Shown here piece by piece: positions 18,087 through 25,960 of a stretch of 64,000 nt of DNA. Source of the DNA: a bacterium (GTDB lineage: Bacteria; Krumholzibacteriota; Krumholzibacteriia; LZORAL124-64-63); assembly GCA_020049465.1 (NCBI GenBank), contig JAIFKS010000007.1:1-64000 (forward strand), written 5' to 3'. The notes beneath the pieces are model-generated. The model was not told the DNA's origin, made no database searches, and worked only from the letters and a program-made list of their open reading frames with translations. Position 1 is the stretch's first letter. Each line of letters starts with the position of its first letter. The position numbers were made by a program, and so were the translations under genes.

Positions 18087-20468
18087 TCAGGCGTCCAGAC
18101 CGGGGAAGATCGTGCTCCAGACTTCTTCCACACGGCTGACCGGCACGAATTCCACCTCTGCCCGCACTTCCTCGGGGATCTCGGCCAGATCCACCTCGTT
18201 GTCCGCGGGAATGATCACGCGGCGGATGCCCACGCGATGCGCCGCCAGGACCTTTTCGAGGAGTCCGCCGATGGGAAGCACCGCGCCCGTCAGCGTGATC
18301 TCGCCGGTCATCGCGGTACGCCGATCGATGGCACGCCCCAGCAGCAGCGACAGCAGCACCGAGGCCATCGCGATGCCCGCGCTCGGCCCGTCCTTGGGCA
18401 CGGCACCGGCCGGCAGATGGATGTGCACGTCACGCTCGGCGAAGAACGGCCGGTACTCCTTCTTTTCGCCGAACCGGTTGCGAAGGTAGCTGTAGGCGGC
18501 GGACGCCGATTCCTGCATCACGCTGCCCAGTTGTCCGGTCAGCTTCAGGTTGCCGTGCCCGTTCGGCAACGCCAGCCCCTCGATGTACAGGATCTTGCCG
18601 CCCACCTGCGTCCAGGCCAGGCCCGTGCACACGCCGACCTTGAGGTGGCTGCGCAGGCGGTCACCCGTGTAGCTGGGCGGGCCCAGATAGTCTTCCAGAT
18701 TCTTCGCGCCGATCGAATGCTTCTTCTTCTTACCCTTGGCGACGTCGGTGGCCACCTTGCGGCAGACGGCGCCGATCTCGCGCTCGAGGCTGCGGACGCC
18801 GGCTTCGCGCGTGTGGTCCTCGATCACCTTCATCAGGCCGGCGTCGGTCAGGCGCATCTGTCCGGGCTTCAGGCCGTTTTCCTCGATCTGGCGCGGCAGC
18901 AGATAGCGCTTGGCGATCTGGAGCTTCTCCAAATTCGTGTACCCGGCCAGCTGGATGACCTCCATGCGGTCCAACAGCGGGCGCGGAATCGTGTCCAGCA
19001 TGTTGGCCGTGGTGATGAACATCACCTTCGACAGATCGAACGCCAGCGTCAGGTAATGGTCGGTGAAATCCGAATTCTGTTCGGGATCCAGCACCTCGAG
19101 CAGGGCACTGGCCGGATCGCCGCGGAAGTCCTGCCCCAGTTTGTCGATCTCGTCCAGCATGAACACCGGGTTGTTGGTGCCGCATTCCTTCAGACCCGTG
19201 ATGATGCGCCCCGGCATCGAGCCGACGTAGGTGCGCCGGTGGCCGCGAATCTCGGCTTCGTCGCGCATGCCGCCCAGCGAGAACCGGAAGAACTTCCGGC
19301 CCACGGCCTCGGCGATGCTGCGCCCCAGCGATGTCTTGCCCACTCCGGGCGGACCCGTCAGACACAGGATGGGACCCCGGTGGTTCTCCTTCAACTTGCG
19401 CACGGCCAGGTATTCGATGATGCGCTTCTTGACGTCGTCCAGCCCGAAGTGATCGCGTTCGAGGATCTCCTCGGCGCGCTTCAGGTCGAGCTTGTCCTCC
19501 GAACTGTGCGACCACGGCAGATCGAGCAGCCAGTCGACGTAGGTCTTGCTGACCGTGTATTCGCTGGCGCCCGGCGACATGCGCGCCAGCCGGTCGAACT
19601 CGCGGTTCGCCGCCGTCAGGACCTTTTCGGGCAGTTCGGCCTTGTCGATGCGTTCGCGCAGGTCCTCGAGTTCGACCGAGCCTTCTTCGGTCTCGCCCAG
19701 TTCGCGCTGGATCGCCTTCAGCTGCTGACGCAGGTAGTATTCGCGCTGGTCCTTGTCAATCGACTTGCGAACCCGCGACTGCAGCTTCTGCCCGAGCTCG
19801 AGAACATCCAGTTCCCGCATCACGATCTTCGACAGCAGTTGCAACCGTTTGCGGGGTGAAAGCTCCTCGAGGATGGCCTGCTTCTCGGCCACCTCGATGT
19901 CCAGATTCGACGCGATCAGGTCCGCGAGCCGGCCCGGATCGTCGATGTTCATCACGACGACCTTCAGTTCATCGCTGAGCGTTTCACTGGCGTCGATGAT
20001 CTTGAGGAAATTGTTCGCCACGCCGCGCATGTATGCCAGTGTGCGCGGGTCGTCCTGCACCTCTTCCTCGATGAGTTCGACGCGGGCGACCATGTACGGT
20101 TCGTCGCGGACGAATTCCATGATCCGGCAGCGGGCGATGCCCTGCCCGAGCATGCGCATGCTTCCATCGGGGAAGCGCAGCATCTTCTGGATCTTGACCG
20201 CGGTGCCGATCTTGTAGATCAGGTCGCGATCGGCCGGGTCCTCGTCGCCTTCGCTCTCGGTGTCCCGTTGCGCAAAGGTGCCGAGGATCTTGTCGCCGGC
20301 CAGGCAGTCGTCCGCCAGACGCACCAGATTGGTGTCGGTCAGAACCAGCGGCACCATCATGGCCGGAAAGATCACAGCCTCGCTGATAGGCAGCACCGGC
20401 AGTTCCCGGGGCAGGGTGACCTCGGACGAGTGCTCCTGGTCCTCGTGATCCGGGTGGTTGTCCGCCAT
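18087..20468 (-). CDS. lon: ATP-dependent Lon protease
   Basis: 793-residue LonA: an N-terminal substrate-binding domain ([21 protein letters not shown]), a coiled-coil region near 190-260, an AAA+ ATPase with [17 protein letters not shown] (around residue 370) and [17 protein letters not shown], and a C-terminal peptidase. The catalytic Ser696 lies in [16 protein letters not shown] and the dyad Lys in [21 protein letters not shown]. It degrades misfolded and regulatory proteins. AAGGAG precedes the ATG. It is 68 bases downstream of hsp20, so both probably use the promoter at 21025-21053 as a stress operon. Confidence 0.97.
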   Translation of the reverse strand: MADNHPDHEDQEHSSEVTLPRELPVLPISEAVIFPAMMVPLVLTDTNLVRLADDCLAGDKILGTFAQRDTESEGDEDPADRDLIYKIGTAVKIQKMLRFPDGSMRMLGQGIARCRIMEFVRDEPYMVARVELIEEEVQDDPRTLAYMRGVANNFLKIIDASETLSDELKVVVMNIDDPGRLADLIASNLDIEVAEKQAILEELSPRKRLQLLSKIVMRELDVLELGQKLQSRVRKSIDKDQREYYLRQQLKAIQRELGETEEGSVELEDLRERIDKAELPEKVLTAANREFDRLARMSPGASEYTVSKTYVDWLLDLPWSHSSEDKLDLKRAEEILERDHFGLDDVKKRIIEYLAVRKLKENHRGPILCLTGPPGVGKTSLGRSIAEAVGRKFFRFSLGGMRDEAEIRGHRRTYVGSMPGRIITGLKECGTNNPVFMLDEIDKLGQDFRGDPASALLEVLDPEQNSDFTDHYLTLAFDLSKVMFITTANMLDTIPRPLLDRMEVIQLAGYTNLEKLQIAKRYLLPRQIEENGLKPGQMRLTDAGLMKVIEDHTREAGVRSLEREIGAVCRKVATDVAKGKKKKHSIGAKNLEDYLGPPSYTGDRLRSHLKVGVCTGLAWTQVGGKILYIEGLALPNGHGNLKLTGQLGSVMQESASAAYSYLRNRFGEKKEYRPFFAERDVHIHLPAGAVPKDGPSAGIAMASVLLSLLLGRAIDRRTAMTGEITLTGAVLPIGGLLEKVLAAHRVGIRRVIIPADNEVDLAEIPEEVRAEVEFVPVSRVEEVWSTIFPGLDA

Positions 20469-20536
20469 ATCGTCGAGCTCCTTCCCTTGCCGCTGTCGGC
20501 CGTTGTCCGTCCGTCATCACGCCGCGTGCCGGATCC

Positions 20537-20971
20537 TCAGCGTTCGATCGCGATCTGCCGCCGGTCGCCCTGCCCCCCCCCGCCCTTGCGGAAGGTCACG
20601 TACAGGAAGCCGCCGCGGTAACGCGCGGTGGCCGAAGCAGGGTCGATCACCACGGTGATCGGTACGCGGCGCGCGAAAGGGCCCACGCTGATTTCCATCT
20701 TGTGGAAATGCTTTTTTCCCGGCCCCGAGGCTTCGGGGCGGATGCCGCGGACCAGAAGGCTCTTCTCGTCCGCCAGCACCTCGATCCGCGACGGATCCAT
20801 CCCGGCCAGATCCATCTGCACGATGAATTCCTCGTCGGTCTCCCAGGCGTCCGTGGCCGGCCGCCAGCAGAGGTCGCTTTCACCCGGTACGGTGCCACCC
20901 TTCTGGGCATAGGCGGTCACGAGGATCTCGAAGATCTCTTCCAGTTCGCCCGGCCTGTCCTTGCTGCCCAT
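20537..20971 (-). CDS. hsp20: small heat shock protein (Hsp20/alpha-crystallin)
   Basis: 144-residue ATP-independent holdase. The alpha-crystallin domain runs roughly from residue 40 to 132: WRPATDAWETDEEFIVQMDLAGM, IEVLADEKSLLVRGIRP, GPFARRVPITVVIDPASATARYRGGFLYVTFRK. The last stretch corresponds to the consensus Ala-x-x-x-Asn-Gly-Val-Leu region but reads Arg-Gly-Gly-Phe. The C-terminal RRQIAIER supplies a probable Ile-x-Ile oligomerisation motif. It precedes lon and has its own promoter and a hairpin-forming leader, which suggests heat-responsive control. Confidence 0.92.
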   Translation of the reverse strand: MGSKDRPGELEEIFEILVTAYAQKGGTVPGESDLCWRPATDAWETDEEFIVQMDLAGMDPSRIEVLADEKSLLVRGIRPEASGPGKKHFHKMEISVGPFARRVPITVVIDPASATARYRGGFLYVTFRKGGGGQGDRRQIAIER

Positions 20972-20995
20972 GGTCGACCCGCTCCGCTCCAGGAA

Positions 20996-21024
20996 ACCCG
21001 AAAGTGCATGCCCGGCTTTCGGGT
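20996..21024. promoter_or_regulatory. inverted repeat at the hsp20 transcription start
   Basis: ACCCGAAAG (20996-21004) and CTTTCGGGT (21016-21024) form a perfect 9-base inverted repeat with an 11-base spacer. It abuts the -10 box at 21025 and ends 25 bases before the hsp20 ATG, so it spans the likely transcription start and 5' leader. It could be a repressor operator or an RNA hairpin; it does not pair directly with the ribosome site, so it is not a standard ROSE thermometer. Confidence 0.55.
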
Positions 21025-21053
21025 ATGCTACCTGTCCGGAACGGGGGCGTCAA
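21025..21053 (-). promoter_or_regulatory. sigma70-type promoter for hsp20-lon
   Basis: Minus-strand TTGACG (21048-21053) and TAGCAT (21025-21030) are separated by exactly 17 bases, placing the start about 45-50 bases upstream of the hsp20 ATG. It is the best promoter match in the 190-base gap between lexA and hsp20. Confidence 0.65.
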
Positions 21054-21161
21054 CCAGCCGGAGCCGATTATGGCCGGGAATGCCGCGGCCGGGGCCCTGC
21101 CGGACCCCGGCCATGCGTGCACCTGCGACCGCTCCGAGCGGAATCAACGAGCCGCGCGGTA

Positions 21162-21767
21162 TTAACTGTAACGGCGAAGCACCCCGATGACGACACCCTG
21201 CACCGCGACCCGCTCCTCGGGAAAACGCATGACCGGCACCGCCGGATTGGCCGGCTGCAACCGGATCAACGCTCCTTCGCGGAAGTACTGCTTGACCGTG
21301 ACCGACTCGCCGTCGACCAGCGCGATGACCGTTTCACCGTTGCGCGCCGTTTCGCGCGCCTCGACCACGACGGTGTCGCCGCTGCGGATCTGCTCGTCGA
21401 TCATCGAATCGCCGCGTACTTTCAGGGCATAGGTCCGGCCTTTGCCGAGCCACTCCTCGGGCACCCGCAGTTCCTCGTGTTCGGCGAGCGCCTCGATCGG
21501 CCTTCCCGCCGCGACGGTGCCCAGCAGGGGAATCGAGACCAGTCCGGACCCGGCCGCCCCGACGACTTCGATGTCCCGGCTCGCATTGCGCCGTTCGCGC
21601 TTCAGGTAGCCTTTGTCGACCAGGTGTTTGACATGCTTGTGGACCGTCGCCACCGACGACAGGCCGAATCGTGTCCCGATCTCCTGGAGCGTCGGGGCAA
21701 ACCCCCTTTCCTCGGTGTACGCCGTGACGAAGTCGAGTATCTCGGCCTGGCGCGGGGTCAGTCCCAT
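21162..21767 (-). CDS. lexA: SOS repressor LexA
   Basis: 201-residue self-cleaving repressor of DNA-damage genes. The N-terminal winged helix (LTPRQAEILDFVTAYTEERGFAPTLQEIG, then SSVATVHKHVKHLVDKGYL) binds operators. The C-terminal S24 peptidase has the cleavage bond Ala87-Gly88 in GTVAAGRP, nucleophile Ser121 in VRGDSMIDEQI and Lys159 in VTVKQYF. All autolysis residues are intact. AGGAGGG precedes the ATG. Two related CGGTT(N11)AACCG elements lie within 120 bases upstream and are candidate autoregulatory operators. Confidence 0.97.
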   Translation of the reverse strand: MGLTPRQAEILDFVTAYTEERGFAPTLQEIGTRFGLSSVATVHKHVKHLVDKGYLKRERRNASRDIEVVGAAGSGLVSIPLLGTVAAGRPIEALAEHEELRVPEEWLGKGRTYALKVRGDSMIDEQIRSGDTVVVEARETARNGETVIALVDGESVTVKQYFREGALIRLQPANPAVPVMRFPEERVAVQGVVIGVLRRYS

Positions 21768-21788
21768 GGGATCCCTCCTGGGAATTGT

Positions 21789-21809
21789 CGGTTCTGGACG
21801 AGCGAACCG
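21789..21809. promoter_or_regulatory. candidate LexA operator, proximal copy
   Basis: A 21-base dyad with arms CGGTTC and GAACCG, centred about 32 bases upstream of the lexA ATG and just before its AGGAGGG. It shares the form CGGTTCT(N7)C(N)AACCG with a second copy at 21866-21886. The spacing differs from the E. coli and Bacillus LexA boxes, so the assignment rests on position and duplication only. Confidence 0.5.
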
Positions 21810-21865
21810 CCGGCATACCGCGGTCCGGCGGTGTTTCAGGCATCGACAAGGCTTCGCAGCCCAGC

Positions 21866-21886
21866 CGGTTCTTACGACTCAAACCG
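21866..21886. promoter_or_regulatory. candidate LexA operator, distal copy
   Basis: Second 21-base CGGTT(N11)AACCG dyad, 77 bases further from lexA than the proximal one. The first seven and last five bases are identical between the copies, as is one inner C. The outer C and G here extend the arms to CCGGTT and AACCGG. Confidence 0.45.
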
Positions 21887-21922
21887 GATGGGGCGTCTCG
21901 CAGAGCGCCCTCGGAGGTCACA

Positions 21923-22015
21923 TTGGACGAAACATTGGCGAAAGTCCAGCAAATAAAAAGAGAAAATCGGGGCCACGGGCCGTTCGACCGGCATCAGGGC
22001 CGGATGGCTCGATAG
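21923..22015 (+). CDS. possible 30-residue charged peptide
   Basis: A TTG codon with GGAGG exactly five bases upstream opens a 30-codon frame ending in TAG. The peptide is strongly charged (MDETLAKVQQIKREN at the N-terminus, Arg/His-rich after). It uses ATA and AGA codons, rare in this GC-rich setting, and sits in the A/T-rich patch upstream of the HINT gene. No family is recognised. It may be a true small protein, a leader peptide or a chance frame over a promoter; the ribosome site is the only positive evidence. Confidence 0.25.
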   Translation: MDETLAKVQQIKRENRGHGPFDRHQGRMAR

Positions 22016-22027
22016 CCGGCACCGAGG

Positions 22028-22055
22028 CCGGTTCGCGGGATGTCCGAAGAACCGG
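22028..22055. repeat. inverted repeat with 7-base arms upstream of the HINT gene
   Basis: CCGGTTC (22028-22034) and GAACCGG (22049-22055) are separated by 14 bases, about 105 bases before the HINT ATG. The arms resemble the lexA-proximal dyads but the spacing is five bases longer, so it is either a hairpin or a differently spaced relative of those sites. Confidence 0.4.
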
Positions 22056-22158
22056 TCGTGTGGAGATAGCGCTTGCCCGCCCACGGCCGTCCGGGGATCA
22101 TCCGTGAGCGCCGGTGGTCCGTCACCCCGAATTGGTCCTCCACGCGGGAGAGTCCCGG

Positions 22159-22503
22159 ATGAGCACCTGCCTGTTCTGTGAGATCGCGTCCGGACGCATC
22201 AAAGCCGAAATCATCCACCAGGACGATGACTACGTGGCGTTCCGCGACGTCAACCCCAAGGCGCCGAGCCACGTGCTGGTGGTCCCGCGCCGCCACATCT
22301 CCGGATTGAATGAACTGGTCGGCCCTGATTGTGGCCTGGCTGACGGATTGCTCGGCGCCGGCGTTGCCGCCGCACACGCCGAAGGTCTGGCTCCCGGCGG
22401 CTATCGCTTCGTCATCAATTGCGGCGAGGACGCCGGGCAATCGGTGGCGCACCTGCATCTGCATGTTCTGGGCGGGCGGCCGCTGGCCTGGCCGCCGGGG
22501 TGA
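22159..22503 (+). CDS. HINT-type HIT family nucleotide hydrolase
   Basis: 114-residue protein that likely hydrolyses nucleoside phosphoramidates or adenylated substrates. STCLFCEIASGRIKAEIIHQDDDYVAFRD and NPKAPSHVLVVPRRHIS are characteristic of HINT, and the active site triad is in AHLHLHVLGGR. CxxC at residues 4-7 is the usual zinc-binding pair seen in bacterial HINT. The frame extends 15 codons upstream, but the chosen ATG has GGGAG about 8 bases before it and gives the family N-terminus. One of only two plus-strand genes in the window, it converges on the metalloprotease gene with 16 bases between stops. Confidence 0.92.
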   Translation: MSTCLFCEIASGRIKAEIIHQDDDYVAFRDVNPKAPSHVLVVPRRHISGLNELVGPDCGLADGLLGAGVAAAHAEGLAPGGYRFVINCGEDAGQSVAHLHLHVLGGRPLAWPPG

Positions 22504-22519
22504 TCCGACAGTGCGAGGA

Positions 22520-24085
22520 TCAGGGCGCGTAGCGACGCATGTCGACACCCTGCGCCAGTCGGCGGATCGTGCGTACCGCGCGCATCTCGTCGGGGTGGAT
22601 CGGAAATTCGAGATCCAGGTTGCCGCCGCCACCGCCGTCCAGCATCAGATGGCCCGATCCCGGACAGAGGTCGGAGTGCTTGACCAGGCCCAGGGCATGA
22701 CCGAACTCGTGAAGGACCACTTCCATGAAGAACTGGTCCGCTTCGATGACCGCCGCGACCCGCACGCGCACCCGGATCGGCGCGACGTCCCCCAGCACGC
22801 CGCCGGCAGGCAGATCCAATGCCGTACTGCCGTAACCGCCCAAAATGTCCGGCGTCCACTCCACACGCACGTCCGCAGTCGCCGCCGACGTCGCCTCGAC
22901 TACGTATGTCTCGCCCATTTCCGAATTCCAGAGCTCCAGCATTGCGCGCGCCAGTCCGTCGAGATCACGCCCCGAGGCCGTGGTCGAGTCCGGCAGGAAA
23001 ACCGACACCGGATAACGCTCCCACTTCCAGAGCCGCGAGGCCGCCGTATCCGCATCCGCTGACTGCGTGCGCGTCATGTGGCGCAGATAGGTCAGGAAAT
23101 CGCCGTCGTAGCCAGTGCATGACGGGTCGACGCCGTGCTTGAACGGCAGCACGATGTCGCGTTCCACGTCCACGGCACTTCCCAGGCGAGCTGTCGTCAG
23201 GTCGTAATATTCGATCGTGGCCGTCTGCACCGTCACCGTGTCGATGCTCCGGTAGGGGCCGAGCCGAAACCGCCCGCCGCCATCGCTGTTGCCGTTGCGC
23301 ACCTGTGGAGACGACGCCAGGCTCACGGCGACCAGCGGCTCGCCGGCATCATCCGTCACCCTGCCATAGATCCACCACTCCGTCGTGATGCGGGTGAACC
23401 GGTTCGTGAACTCGGCGGACAGCTGGCCGCGGTCGTCACGCGCGCGGATCGCGATCCAGGCCTCGGCGCCGGGCACCAGACCGGCGTCCAGGTGGCCGAA
23501 GGTCCGGGTATAGTTGACCTGCCCCGCCACATGGGCAACCTCGCCCAACACCTGCGCGTCGCCCCAGTTCTGGACCGTGATCTGGCCGGCGTAGCTGATA
23601 GCCACGACGTAGTCGACAAGGGGGTAGGTCGAAGCGTTGACGCGGGACCAGGAAACCGTGACCTGCACCGGGTCCTGTCCGGGTGCCACGGAGACGCCGG
23701 GTACGGGCGGCGGCACGGTCTGGGCCTCAGGTGCGACATCGATGACCCAATAGTAGTCGCGTGAAGCTCTCGCAGCTTCGGCACGGACCCGCAGCGTGTC
23801 GCGTCCGACCTGCGACGCCGCGAAGGCGTAGTCCCTCGACGTCCCCACAACGGCGGCGCCACGGCGCCAGGTCACCGTCAGGGCAACCTCCGGATCCACC
23901 GCTACCCGGAAGATAGTGTTCTGCCCGACGGTAATCTGCTGCGCCTGGGCCTCCGGCGTGAAGGTGATCACGGGCGTCAGACCGTCGTCGGGTGTCGTGC
24001 CGCCACCACCGCACCCGAACGTGAGCGCGAGGGCCGCAACCGCCATCGCGCCCGCCAACCGCCGGAATTTCAGGATTCGTTTCAT
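22520..24085 (-). CDS. metzincin-like zinc metalloprotease lipoprotein
   Basis: 521-residue exported protein. The signal peptide (AGAMAVAALALTFGC) ends in Cys followed by Gly residues, a loose lipobox. Residues ~40-260 contain Ig/fibronectin-like beta repeats (APEAQTVPPPVPGVSVAPG, PLVDYVVAISYAGQ), residues ~265-350 a carboxypeptidase-regulatory-like beta domain (IYGRVTDDAGEPLVAVSLAS), and the C-terminal third a protease with VVLHEFGHALGLVKHSD. There His459, His463 and His469 would bind zinc and Glu460 is the catalytic base. No Met-turn could be assigned with certainty. It lies 35 bases downstream of an oligopeptide-binding lipoprotein gene, which suggests peptide scavenging, an inference from context. 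Confidence 0.75.
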   Translation of the reverse strand: MKRILKFRRLAGAMAVAALALTFGCGGGGTTPDDGLTPVITFTPEAQAQQITVGQNTIFRVAVDPEVALTVTWRRGAAVVGTSRDYAFAASQVGRDTLRVRAEAARASRDYYWVIDVAPEAQTVPPPVPGVSVAPGQDPVQVTVSWSRVNASTYPLVDYVVAISYAGQITVQNWGDAQVLGEVAHVAGQVNYTRTFGHLDAGLVPGAEAWIAIRARDDRGQLSAEFTNRFTRITTEWWIYGRVTDDAGEPLVAVSLASSPQVRNGNSDGGGRFRLGPYRSIDTVTVQTATIEYYDLTTARLGSAVDVERDIVLPFKHGVDPSCTGYDGDFLTYLRHMTRTQSADADTAASRLWKWERYPVSVFLPDSTTASGRDLDGLARAMLELWNSEMGETYVVEATSAATADVRVEWTPDILGGYGSTALDLPAGGVLGDVAPIRVRVRVAAVIEADQFFMEVVLHEFGHALGLVKHSDLCPGSGHLMLDGGGGGNLDLEFPIHPDEMRAVRTIRRLAQGVDMRRYAP

Positions 24086-24120
24086 GGCTTCAATGTACGT
24101 CGGCGGGGCGTCCGCGACAA

Positions 24121-25797
24121 TCATCGGATCGGCGCCTGGGCAGAGGGTCCCCGTCGACGATCCGGCGGTGCGATCCACCACTCCGACAGGTTGTTGACCG
24201 GCGAGAGCAGGTGCGGCCGTACGTCCCGCAGCCGGCCGCGGACAGCCACCAGGTTGTCCGCATAGAACAGGTAGGCCGCAGGCGGGTCGATGACCAGATC
24301 CTCCTGCAATTTCTCCCAGACCGGCAGCGCCTGCTCCCGATCGCCCATGCCGAGCGCCAGGTCGAGCAGCGAGTCGATGCCGGCGTTCGCGTAATGGCCC
24401 TGGTTGAATTCATCCACTGCGGAGGACCGCACGTACGGCGCCGGATTGCCGTACAGATTGGCGTTCAGCAGCCCGAAATAGGCGTCGAACAGGCCATCGC
24501 GCAAGCGGGCCAGGCCGGCCACATGCTCCATGCTCCGGACTTCGACCGCCGCTCCCACTGCCGCCAGATTCTCGCGGAGAATCACAACGCCGAGTTCCCG
24601 CGCAGGATCGCCGCCGCGGGTCAGGATCTCGAACCGCAGCGGAAGCCCGTCCCTTTCGATGACACCGTCGCCGTCGCCGTCGAGCCAGCCGGCCTCCGCC
24701 AGCAGGCGACGGGCGGCGTCGGGATCGCAGACCGGCGGCGCCAGACGGCGGTGATGGTTCCAGAGCGCCGGCGGGATCGGGCCGACCGCCGGCCGGCCGT
24801 AACCGGCCACCAGCGTCGCGACCAGGCGCTCGCGGTCCAGCGCCAGCGAAAGAGCCCGGCGCGTCCGCGCATCCGCCAGCGACGGATTGCGGCAGTTCCA
24901 TTGCAGGTAATAGATGCGACGGCCGCCCGTCACGACCAGTCGCAGATCCTCGCGCGAGGACAGGCGCGCGGCCGCTGACGGCGCCACGCCATCCGCCAGA
25001 TCGATCTCGCCCGTTTCGAGCATCAGCAGCCGCGAGGTCTCTTCCGGGACGATCCGGAACACCACCCGGTCCAATCGCGCCGGCTTGCCCGGGTAGAACA
25101 GATTGCGCACGAGCACGAGTTCGCGGTTGTGCGTCCAGGATTCCAGCTTGAATTCACCCGACGCCAGCGGTTCGCGATTGATGGGCCACGAACCGACTGT
25201 GGCGGGGTCCAGGCCGCCCACGACATGCCAGGGGACGATGTGGTGCCAGGTCGCCTGCACCGGATCCGGAACGCGACGGGCCAATTCGTACCGCACGGTG
25301 CTGTCGTCCAGGGCGACGGCCCGGACGATGTCACGGTACAGACCGCGCCGGGAACTCGCGACGCGCTCGTCCTTGAAGAGATCCAGCGACCCGACGACAT
25401 CGCGCGCGGTCAGCGGTGCGCCGTCTGACCACCGCCAGGGCCGCAGATGGTAGGTGATCGACAGGCCGTCGGGCGCAATCTCCCACCGGTGCGCGATACG
25501 AGGCTGATAGGAGAGGTCCTCGTCCATGTCCGTCAGGCCGTCGTGGAGTTCAGCGATGACCAGTCCGGCGATCGATGACGTCGACAACAACGGGTTGAGC
25601 ACGTCCGGATCCGCCGCGAGCGCCACGACGGCCGTGCCTCCGTTCACCGGCCCGGAAACGCCGCCGGCCCCCTCGCCCGCCGACTCCGCATCCCGCCGCC
25701 CGCAGCCGACCACGGCCGCCACGGCCGCCACTGCCAGTCCGACGACCAGCCACCGGAAGGCAGCCGTCCAGGTGCGGCTCCATTGGCGATGGGTCAT
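24121..25797 (-). CDS. ABC transporter substrate-binding lipoprotein (SBP family 5)
   Basis: 558 residues of the DppA/OppA type. The lipobox VVGC after a hydrophobic helix (LVVGLAVAAVAAVVGC) anchors it at the membrane. GGTAVVALAADPDVLNPLL, YQPRIAHRWEIAPDGLSITYHLRPW and WSDGAPLTARDVVGSLDLFKD are the standard family blocks. Near residue 360 the segment DGDGDGVIERDGLPLRF is also family-like. It would bind peptides or nickel/sugar chelates in the periplasm. No permease or ATPase gene is adjacent, so its transporter must be encoded elsewhere. A candidate promoter lies 50-75 bases upstream. Confidence 0.9.
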   Translation of the reverse strand: MTHRQWSRTWTAAFRWLVVGLAVAAVAAVVGCGRRDAESAGEGAGGVSGPVNGGTAVVALAADPDVLNPLLSTSSIAGLVIAELHDGLTDMDEDLSYQPRIAHRWEIAPDGLSITYHLRPWRWSDGAPLTARDVVGSLDLFKDERVASSRRGLYRDIVRAVALDDSTVRYELARRVPDPVQATWHHIVPWHVVGGLDPATVGSWPINREPLASGEFKLESWTHNRELVLVRNLFYPGKPARLDRVVFRIVPEETSRLLMLETGEIDLADGVAPSAAARLSSREDLRLVVTGGRRIYYLQWNCRNPSLADARTRRALSLALDRERLVATLVAGYGRPAVGPIPPALWNHHRRLAPPVCDPDAARRLLAEAGWLDGDGDGVIERDGLPLRFEILTRGGDPARELGVVILRENLAAVGAAVEVRSMEHVAGLARLRDGLFDAYFGLLNANLYGNPAPYVRSSAVDEFNQGHYANAGIDSLLDLALGMGDREQALPVWEKLQEDLVIDPPAAYLFYADNLVAVRGRLRDVRPHLLSPVNNLSEWWIAPPDRRRGPSAQAPIR

Positions 25798-25844
25798 GGC
25801 CCTATCTCCCCTCTGCGCGGCGCCGGCGTCGACTCGTTGCGATG

Positions 25845-25874
25845 ACGTTAGGGTGCGGCCGGTGATTCCGTCAA
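25845..25874 (-). promoter_or_regulatory. candidate promoter for the substrate-binding protein gene
   Basis: Minus-strand TTGACG (25869-25874) and TAACGT (25845-25850) with an 18-base spacer, about 40 bases from the start codon and just beyond the terminator of the upstream C25 peptidase gene. Confidence 0.5.
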
Positions 25875-25903
25875 CGGCGACCTGCCCTGCTCCGTAAACG
25901 ACC

Positions 25904-25933
25904 CGGCCGCCGGGTCAGCAGACCCGGCGGCCG
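25904..25933 (-). terminator. hairpin terminator after the C25 peptidase gene
   Basis: A perfect 13-base inverted repeat, CGGCCGCCGGGTC at 25904-25916 and GACCCGGCGGCCG at 25921-25933, with a 4-base loop. It begins 28 bases downstream of the C25 peptidase stop. The following minus-strand tract (GGGTCGTTTACGG) is only weakly T-rich, so efficiency is uncertain. Confidence 0.65.
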
Positions 25934-25960
25934 AATCGTCAACCTGGCAAAGCCCGCGGA

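Larger units (their letters stand above)
21768..22158. other. 391-base divergent control region between lexA and the HINT gene
   Basis: This gap separates lexA (minus) from the HINT-family gene (plus). It holds the two CGGTT(N11)AACCG dyads, an A/T-rich patch at about 21925-21970 in otherwise GC-rich DNA, a possible 30-codon reading frame at 21923-22015, and a longer dyad at 22028-22055. I could not place convincing -35/-10 boxes for either gene, although the A/T-rich patch is the natural promoter site. Confidence 0.5.

Noticed and set aside
17910-19859. 649-codon plus-strand frame opposite lon
   Set aside because: Lon is complete on the minus strand; the antisense product is low-complexity His/Arg/Gln.
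21060-21115. GC-rich hairpin after lexA as a terminator
   Set aside because: The stem GGCCGGGG/CCCCGGCC is bulged and lacks a T tract; it could form but is not a convincing intrinsic terminator.
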